From Pseudomonadota bacterium (GTDB taxonomy: Bacteria > Pseudomonadota > Alphaproteobacteria > Caulobacterales > Caulobacteraceae), in assembly GCA_021816155.1 (NCBI GenBank), contig JAKAZA010000020.1, forward strand, positions 1-37,260: a stretch of DNA of 37,260 nucleotides. The letters are read 5' to 3'. Positions within the stretch are counted from its first letter, which is position 1, and every line of letters begins with the position of its first letter. A program made the translations under genes and the position numbers. The notes below the pieces were generated by a model. That model saw only the letters and a program-made list of their open reading frames with translations, did no database searches and was not told the origin of the DNA. This document shows, one piece after another, positions 32,910 through 37,260 of the stretch.

Positions 32910-33260
32910 TCAGGCCGCGTCGGTGTCCCGGCCGAGCGTGCGGGCGAGTTCGAGGAGACGGCGGCGCGGACGCTCGCCGAGGGCGTGGTAGGTGCGCACC
33001 AGGTCGGCCGATTCGTCGCGCGTGCTCGGCGCGGGCGGCGCCTCGGAGAGGCCCTCGAAGAAGTAGTTCATCGGCACTTCGAGCGCGCCCGCGATCCTCC
33101 ACAGTCGTGCGGCCGAGACGCGGTTGGCGCCGCACTCGTATTTCTGGATCTGCTGGAACCGCACGCCACAGGCGTCGGCCAGCTGCTGCTGCGTCAGCCC
33201 CAGCAGGCGCCGCCGGCGACGCATCCGCTTGCCCAGATGGAAATCGATATCGTCGCTCAT
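32910..33260 (-). CDS. XRE family transcriptional regulator
   Basis: A 116-residue DNA-binding protein. The Cro/C1-type helix-turn-helix occupies residues 9-64: HLGKRMRRRRRLLGLTQQQL, ADACGVRFQQIQKYECGANR and VSAARLWRIAGALEVPMNYFF. The GVRFQQIQKYECGANRVSA block is a hallmark of a group widespread in Caulobacterales and other alphaproteobacteria. The C-terminal 50 residues form a short helical tail without a known effector domain. It is divergent from the LpxL-like gene (33373) across 112 bp that holds the inverted repeat CGTGCC-N5-GGCACG. Targets are unknown. Confidence 0.9.
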   Translation of the reverse strand: MSDDIDFHLGKRMRRRRRLLGLTQQQLADACGVRFQQIQKYECGANRVSAARLWRIAGALEVPMNYFFEGLSEAPPAPSTRDESADLVRTYHALGERPRRRLLELARTLGRDTDAA

Positions 33261-33285
33261 CTCGCCCGCCTGGAGGGTTGGACCT

Positions 33286-33302
33286 CGTGCCAGTTCGGCA
33301 CG
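33286..33302. promoter_or_regulatory. Inverted repeat CGTGCC-N5-GGCACG, candidate XRE operator
   Basis: A perfect six-base inverted repeat (33286-33291 and 33297-33302) lies 26 bases before the xre start codon, in the intergenic region shared with the LpxL-like gene. A third copy of the half-site CGTGCC occurs at 33327-33332. Position and size suit autoregulation by the XRE protein, but a hairpin or chance in GC-rich DNA are alternatives. Confidence 0.35.
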
Positions 33303-33372
33303 CTCGCCACACCCGGCCGCAAAGCGCGTGCCGCCATTGCCGTGGCGAGGTGCGGCGAATAGGGAGGCGCCG

Positions 33373-34290
33373 ATGACGAGGTCGGCGCGTCTGCAGCATC
33401 TGGAATGGCGGCTCGAGGCGGCGGGCTACGACCTGATCGCGGGGATCCTGCGCATCGTTCCCATCGACGCGGCCTCGGGCTTCGGCGCCTGGCTTTGCCG
33501 GGCGCTCGGACCGCTTACCAGCGCGCACCGGACGGCGCTCCGCAACCTGCGCCTAGCGTTCCCTGAATGGGACGAGGACCAGCGGCGCGCGATGGCGCGC
33601 CGGCAGTGGGAGAACTTCGGCCGCGTCCTGTTCGAATTCTTCCTGATGGACCGGATCATGGCTGATCCGTCCCGCGTGGAGGTGTTCGGGCGCGAGCGGC
33701 TGGACGCGATCGTGTCGTCAGGCAAGCCGGCGGTGTTCGTCAGCGGGCATTTCGCCAACTTCGAGGTCATGGCCGCAACCAAGCGGCTCGTCGGCATCGA
33801 AGCCGTGCTGATGTACCGCGGCGTGGAGAACCCGTACATCGACAGGCGCATGCGCGAGAGCCGCCGACGCTACGGGGTCAACCTCTTCGCACCGAAGGGC
33901 GTCGAGGGCGGGCGCGGGGTGATGGCGGCGCTGAAGCGCGGCGTCAGCGTGGGCGTCCTGGCGGACCAGAAATACTACGAAGGCCCGCTCGTCCCGTTCT
34001 TCGGACACGGCGCTCGCTCCCAGCATGCGCCAGTCCGGTTCGCGATGCGCTTCGGCGCGCACCTGCAACCTGGATGGGTGGAGCGGACGCGCGGGGCCCG
34101 GTTCAAGGTCTACGTCGCCGAGCCGATCCCGCTGCCGGAGGGGGGCGGGGCGGAGGCCGTCGAGGCCGGCGTGCGCGCCGTCAACGCGTTCATCGAGGAG
34201 CGCGCGCGGGCGAGGCCGTGGGAATACTGGTGGGTGCACAGGCGCTGGCCGGACGCGCTGTACGCGGAACTGGCCGCACAGGGCTACTGA
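33373..34290 (+). CDS. Lysophospholipid / lipid A acyltransferase (LpxL/HtrB-like)
   Basis: A 305-residue membrane-associated acyltransferase that adds a secondary fatty acyl chain to lipid A precursors, by family. The HX4(D/E) catalytic motif is VSGHFANFEVM with His126 and Glu131. The substrate region GVGVLADQKYYEGPLVPFFG matches the D-Q-K/R block of LpxL/LpxM. The C-terminal ARPWEYWWVHRRWP is the usual WxxHRRW end. Residues 18-48 form the weakly hydrophobic N-terminal anchor. The ATG at 33373 follows GGGAGG (33363-33368). It is convergent with the DUF2093 gene (9 bp gap). Acyl-chain specificity is unknown. Confidence 0.92.
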   Translation: MTRSARLQHLEWRLEAAGYDLIAGILRIVPIDAASGFGAWLCRALGPLTSAHRTALRNLRLAFPEWDEDQRRAMARRQWENFGRVLFEFFLMDRIMADPSRVEVFGRERLDAIVSSGKPAVFVSGHFANFEVMAATKRLVGIEAVLMYRGVENPYIDRRMRESRRRYGVNLFAPKGVEGGRGVMAALKRGVSVGVLADQKYYEGPLVPFFGHGARSQHAPVRFAMRFGAHLQPGWVERTRGARFKVYVAEPIPLPEGGGAEAVEAGVRAVNAFIEERARARPWEYWWVHRRWPDALYAELAAQGY

Positions 34291-34299
34291 GGCGAAGCG

Positions 34300-34530
34300 T
34301 CAGCCCTCGCCGGCCTGCAGTTCCCGCCATCGCTGCAGCGCCTGGACCGGGCCGGCGTAGGCCTCCTGCAGGCGCGGGTTCCAATAGCGCAGGGACTCGA
34401 GCGGGATCTTCTTGCCGCTGACGGCGCAGATCACATAGTGGCCCGGACGCAGCACCATGATCTCGCCGTCGCCGTAGTGGACGTGCGCGATGTCGCCGAG
34501 CTTGCCGAGGTCCTTGTCGAAGGCGTTCAT
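34300..34530 (-). CDS. DUF2093 domain-containing protein
   Basis: A 76-residue conserved alphaproteobacterial protein of unknown function. Recognised by HYGDGEIMVLRPGHYVICAVSG followed by KKIPLESLRYWNPRLQEAYA, which is the family pattern. It is small, soluble and has no cysteine pair. It lies 29 bp downstream of xseA on the same strand; the xseA-DUF2093 order is, as I recall, common in alphaproteobacteria, which suggests co-transcription but not a defined role. Confidence 0.85.
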   Translation of the reverse strand: MNAFDKDLGKLGDIAHVHYGDGEIMVLRPGHYVICAVSGKKIPLESLRYWNPRLQEAYAGPVQALQRWRELQAGEG

Positions 34531-34559
34531 GGGCCAAATCTAGCGCGCCGGCGCCCCGA

Positions 34560-35981
34560 TTAGAAGAGATCGCCCTGGCTGGGGTCGGGCGCCGCCTTGC
34601 GCGGCTTGCGGCGATATGGCGCGCCGTCGATCATCGCGCCGCGTTCGCCGTCGGTGAATTTCAGCGTCACCGCCTCGCCGGGGTCGAGCGTCCGGGCCGA
34701 AAGAACGAGCGATCCGTCGGCGCGCTTCACCAGCGCATAGCCGCGGTCGAGCGGTCCCTCCGGGTCGAGCGCCAGTCGCTGGCGCTCGAGCGCCGCCAGC
34801 CGCTCGCGCTCGCGCTGCAGGCGGCGCGCGATGATCGGGCCGAGCCGCGCCCCGAGGTCCGCGACACGCTGGCGCTGCTGGGCGATCGGCCGGTCGAGCA
34901 GCGTCCGCTTCAGGGTCGCGGCGACGCGCGCAAAGGCCTTCTCGTGGTGGAAGACATTTCTCTCTAGTCCCGAGCGCAGGCCGCTGGAGGCCATGTCGAG
35001 CCGCTGCGTGGCGAGGCTCAGCAGGTCGTGCGGGCGCGGCAGCCCCCGTGCGGCGACGGCGAGGCGCGCGCGCCGCTGCTCGATGGCGCGCGCGCCGCCG
35101 GTGATCAGGCGGCGCTCGTGATCGGCGAGGGCGGCGGCGAGGTCCGCCAGCACTGGCGTCGCCATCTCGGCGGCGGCTGTCGGCGTCGGCGCGCGGCGAT
35201 CCGAGACGAAGTCGATCAGCGTGGTGTCGGTCTCGTGTCCGACGGCGGAGATCAGGGGGATGGCGCTGGCGGCGGCGGCTCGGACCAGAGCCTCGTCGTT
35301 GAACGGCCACAGGTCCTCCACTGAGCCGCCGCCGCGCGCCACGATCAACACGTCCGGCCGGGGGATCGGGCCGCCTCGCGCCAGGGCGTTGAAACCGGTG
35401 ATCGCCGCGGCGACCTGAGACGCGGCGGCGTCGCCCTGCGTCAGCGAGGGCCAGACCAGCACGTGGCAGGGCCATCGCTCGCGGATACGATGGAGGATAT
35501 CGCGGATGACCGCGCCGGTCGGGCTGGTGACGACCCCCACCACACCCGGCGTCGACGGCAGCGGCCGCTTGCGCGAGGCTTCGAACAGACCCTCGGCCGC
35601 AAGCTTAGCCTTCAGCTTTTCGAGCTGTGCGAGCAGCGCGCCGACGCCGGCCGGCGCCAGGGTCTCGATGATGATTTGGTACTGCGAGCGGCCGGGGTAG
35701 GTGGTGATCCGGCCGGTGACGATCACCTCCATGCCGGTCTGCGGCCTGATCGCCAGGCGCTGGACCTGCGTGCGCCAGATCACGCCGGCGATGCTGGCCC
35801 GCTCGTCCTTGATGTCGAGGTAGACGTGCCCGCCCGAATGGAAGGTCACCTTCGAAAGCTCGCCGCGCAGCCGCACGAAGCCGAAGGCGTCCTCGATCGT
35901 CCGCTTCAGCGCGAACGCGAGCTCGGAGACCGTGTAGGCTTCAGTGTTGGAGGCGCCTTCGGCTGCCGGGGCGTCAGACAT
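34560..35981 (-). CDS. xseA: Exodeoxyribonuclease VII large subunit
   Basis: A 473-residue nuclease subunit that with XseB degrades single-stranded DNA to oligonucleotides in repair. The N-terminal OB fold is at about residues 15-105 ([40 protein letters not shown]). The catalytic core follows with [16 protein letters not shown] sequence ([17 protein letters not shown]), [20 protein letters not shown] and [21 protein letters not shown] long coiled-coil region then runs about 270-400. The protein ends in DPSQGDLF, which resembles a beta-clamp-binding motif. The ATG at 35981 (MSDAPAAEG) is chosen; the frame is open further upstream but the extra residues are unlike the family. The small subunit gene is not in the window. 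Confidence 0.95.
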   Translation of the reverse strand: MSDAPAAEGASNTEAYTVSELAFALKRTIEDAFGFVRLRGELSKVTFHSGGHVYLDIKDERASIAGVIWRTQVQRLAIRPQTGMEVIVTGRITTYPGRSQYQIIIETLAPAGVGALLAQLEKLKAKLAAEGLFEASRKRPLPSTPGVVGVVTSPTGAVIRDILHRIRERWPCHVLVWPSLTQGDAAASQVAAAITGFNALARGGPIPRPDVLIVARGGGSVEDLWPFNDEALVRAAAASAIPLISAVGHETDTTLIDFVSDRRAPTPTAAAEMATPVLADLAAALADHERRLITGGARAIEQRRARLAVAARGLPRPHDLLSLATQRLDMASSGLRSGLERNVFHHEKAFARVAATLKRTLLDRPIAQQRQRVADLGARLGPIIARRLQRERERLAALERQRLALDPEGPLDRGYALVKRADGSLVLSARTLDPGEAVTLKFTDGERGAMIDGAPYRRKPRKAAPDPSQGDLF

Positions 35982-36005
35982 CACGCGAAAATAGCCGACC
36001 ACCCC

Positions 36006-36110
36006 GTCCCTGGGGAGGGACAGCCAGTCGCGAGACCGGCGGGGTGGGCGGAACGCCGCGACACGCCGACGCGCATCCACCCCGGCCGCCCCGCGGCCTA
36101 TCCCTCCCCA
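36006..36110. repeat. Nested inverted repeats between gcrA and xseA
   Basis: TGGGGAGGGA (36011-36020) is the exact reverse complement of TCCCTCCCCA (36101-36110). Inside lies CGGGGTGG (36040-36047) opposite CCACCCCG (36077-36084). Within the left part GTCCC (36006-36010) can also pair locally with GGGAC (36017-36021). The ends could thus form a long branched hairpin of about 100 bases. It may act as a terminator of gcrA or be a dispersed palindromic element; the CCCTCCCC arms recall the hairpin at 2426-2457. Confidence 0.5.
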
Positions 36111-36123
36111 TGAACGGGCAACG

Positions 36124-36630
36124 TCAGATGTACCGCCTCAGCGAGCGCGTGAGCTCGGCGACGGAGCTCTTCTTTTTGCCCTGCGGCGGAGCGTAGGCGA
36201 CGCGGGCGTGGTCGATGCAATACGGGCTCGCCTCGTCGCTCGCGCGGCGGCCGCAGAAGGTGAAGTCGTTGCTGGACGGATCGCCGATCGGCCACTTGCA
36301 CATATGCGCGCCCAGGGTCAGCACAGTAGCCGTGCCCGCCAGTTCGACGAACGGCCCCGGCGGGCGGACGACGGGCGCGTGATGTGCGCGCGGCTCGGCG
36401 GTCCGGGCGCGAGGGGCCGGCGTCTGGATCGGCCTCGGCGGCCGGGGCGCCTTGAAGGCGGGCCGGCTCGGGTGCGAGGGCGCCGCGCGGCCAGATAGCC
36501 CGAGGCGGTGCACCTTGCCGATCACCGCGTTGCGGGTGACGCCGCCCAGCTGCTTGGCGATCTGGCTGGCCGAGAGGCCGTCCAGCCAGAGCTTCTTCAG
36601 CGTTTCAACCCGTTCGTCCGTCCAGCCCAT
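36124..36630 (-). CDS. gcrA: GcrA cell-cycle regulator
   Basis: A 168-residue transcriptional co-activator that binds RNA polymerase carrying sigma-70 and works at promoters with methylated GANTC sites, driving division and polarity genes in Caulobacterales. The N-terminal DNA-binding domain is unmistakable: [53 protein letters not shown] Pro/Ala/Arg-rich linker follows (about 55-105). The C-terminal sigma-interacting domain has [19 protein letters not shown] and [11 protein letters not shown] chose the ATG at 36630; frame upstream to 36681 is open but not conserved. The upstream region carries two GANTC sites and a DnaA-box-like sequence, fitting DnaA and methylation control. Confidence 0.97.
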   Translation of the reverse strand: MGWTDERVETLKKLWLDGLSASQIAKQLGGVTRNAVIGKVHRLGLSGRAAPSHPSRPAFKAPRPPRPIQTPAPRARTAEPRAHHAPVVRPPGPFVELAGTATVLTLGAHMCKWPIGDPSSNDFTFCGRRASDEASPYCIDHARVAYAPPQGKKKSSVAELTRSLRRYI

Positions 36631-36726
36631 GGCCATCTCCAGCCACTTGCGTCGCGTCCGTCCCCACGGAATGGGACGCAAGATGTTGTAGCCCTGGCCG
36701 AGCCTGCCGACATCGGCCTACTAGAT

Positions 36727-36754
36727 ATCGTAAACAAACGATGAAGGACCACAA
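36727..36754 (-). promoter_or_regulatory. Possible gcrA promoter
   Basis: On the minus strand TTGTGG (36754-36749) is followed after 16 bases by TACGAT (36732-36727). Match to sigma-70 consensus is moderate. The segment also contains the inverted repeat ATCGT-N6-ACGAT (36727-36742). It would give a leader of roughly 90 bases before the gcrA ATG. Confidence 0.3.
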
Positions 36755-36770
36755 TAGGCGCCGGGTCGTT

Positions 36771-36806
36771 TTGACGGAGATGTCCACAGAATCCATATCT
36801 TGAATC
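36771..36806 (+). promoter_or_regulatory. Promoter-like region with DnaA-box-like sequence and two GANTC sites
   Basis: TTGACG (36771-36776) and CATATC (36794-36799) are 17 bases apart and point toward the ABC-2 permease gene. ATGTCCACA (36780-36788) matches the DnaA box TTATCCACA at seven of nine positions. GAATC occurs at 36789-36793, within the promoter spacer, and again at 36802-36806; both are GANTC sites methylated by CcrM. The cluster lies 141-176 bases upstream of gcrA and about 52-87 bases upstream of the permease start. Function for either gene is inferred. Confidence 0.45.
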
Positions 36807-36857
36807 GCCGTGCCGCCACGCCTTGCGCGTCGCGAGCCGTCGGCGCACATCTGCGCT

Positions 36858-37260
36858 ATGCGAGACATGCCGATCAGCGCCGTCGCTCTGGCCGAGCCGC
36901 GCGCCTATCGCGGAATCAACTGGGCGGGCCTGATGGCCCTCTACGTCCGCGAAGTGCGCCGATTCTGGAAGGTCGGGTTGCAGACCCTCGCAGCGCCGAT
37001 CGTCACGGCGCTGCTTTACATGCTGGTGTTCGTGGTCGCGGTCGGCGGCGTGCGGCCGAGCGTCGAGGGGGTGCCGTTCGCCACCTTCATCGCGCCGGGC
37101 CTGATCATGATGCAGATCCTGAACAATGCGTTCTCCAACTCGTCGTCGTCGCTGCTGCAGGCGAAGATGAACGGGTTGATCGGCGACTTCCTCACCCCGC
37201 CTCTTTCGCCCGGCGAGCTCGTGGCCGGCTTCGCATTCGGCGCGCTCACCCGGGGCATAC
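36858..37260 (+). CDS. ABC-2 type transporter permease, 5' part (runs off window)
   Basis: The frame is open from the ATG at 36858 to the window end (134 codons). It encodes the N-terminal half of an ABC-2 family permease in the inner membrane: a cytoplasmic start (MRDMPISAVALAEPRAYRG), WAGLMALYVREVRRFWKVGLQ, a first span (LAAPIVTALLYMLVFVVAVG), then FATFIAPGLIMMQILNNAFS and SSSSLLQAKMNGLIGDFLTPPLSPGE. The last block is the conserved coupling region of this exporter group (YadH-like). A second ATG at 36867 is also possible. Its ATPase gene should lie nearby outside the window. It is divergent from gcrA. Exported substrate is unknown. Confidence 0.88.
   Translation, partial: MRDMPISAVALAEPRAYRGINWAGLMALYVREVRRFWKVGLQTLAAPIVTALLYMLVFVVAVGGVRPSVEGVPFATFIAPGLIMMQILNNAFSNSSSSLLQAKMNGLIGDFLTPPLSPGELVAGFAFGALTRGI

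Noticed and set aside
1..37260. Mobile elements, prophage, CRISPR, tRNA or rRNA genes
   Set aside because: No transposase, integrase, direct-repeat array, attachment site or cloverleaf-like sequence was recognised; gene content and composition look like stable core chromosome.

Overview
The window is chromosomal DNA of a GC-rich alphaproteobacterium, most likely Caulobacterales (Phenylobacterium- or Caulobacter-like). The strongest pointer is an intact GcrA cell-cycle regulator (36124-36630, minus). The prfA, infC, glmS, glmM and xseA versions and the DUF2093-xseA pairing agree with this. The DNA is densely coding. No intergenic gap exceeds about 230 bases, and I saw no tRNA, rRNA, insertion sequence, prophage or CRISPR array.

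Layout. (1) 1-2460: the 5' part of prfA (minus), a family 2 glycosyltransferase and a secreted CHRD-domain protein (both plus), closed by a perfect hairpin. (2) 2466-13571: a long minus-strand catabolic run. In transcription order it is an ecdysteroid-kinase-like phosphotransferase, a GMC oxidoreductase, a CYP153-type P450, a TetR regulator, an S9 peptidase, an MFS transporter, a PLP decarboxylase-like enzyme and a thiolase. The core looks like terminal alkane or fatty-chain oxidation: P450 hydroxylation, then GMC alcohol oxidation, with thiolase at the end of beta-oxidation. A palindrome in front of the P450 gene is a candidate TetR operator. (3) 13647-17404: CDP-diacylglycerol diphosphatase, infC (apparently starting at ATT), a family 9 glycosyltransferase, galU and a tiny lipoprotein. 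(4) 17447-26741: envelope sugar supply, with glmS and glmM divergent, then ugd, a phosphomannomutase/phosphoglucomutase and gpmA. A putative outer-membrane barrel gene and a Crp/Fnr regulator sit between them as a divergent pair. galU plus ugd makes UDP-glucuronate; glmS plus glmM feeds UDP-GlcNAc. (5) 26846-29358: two adjacent, co-linear pentapeptide-repeat genes of 418 and 417 codons. (6) 29414-34530: an hsp20 gene with a sigma-32-type promoter and a ROSE-like RNA thermometer, an AhpD-like protein, an SCP2 protein, an alpha/beta hydrolase, an IMPase-family histidinol-phosphatase, an XRE regulator, an LpxL-like acyltransferase and DUF2093. (7) 34560-37260: xseA, gcrA and the 5' part of an ABC-2 permease. 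The gcrA/permease intergenic region carries two GANTC (CcrM) sites and a DnaA-box-like sequence.

The most interesting items are the two-layer heat control in front of hsp20, the twin pentapeptide proteins that appear to be built from four copies of one unit, the ATT start of infC, the candidate TetR operator at the CYP153 gene, and the GANTC/DnaA-box cluster beside gcrA. All family assignments come from reading motifs in the sequence; no database search was run.
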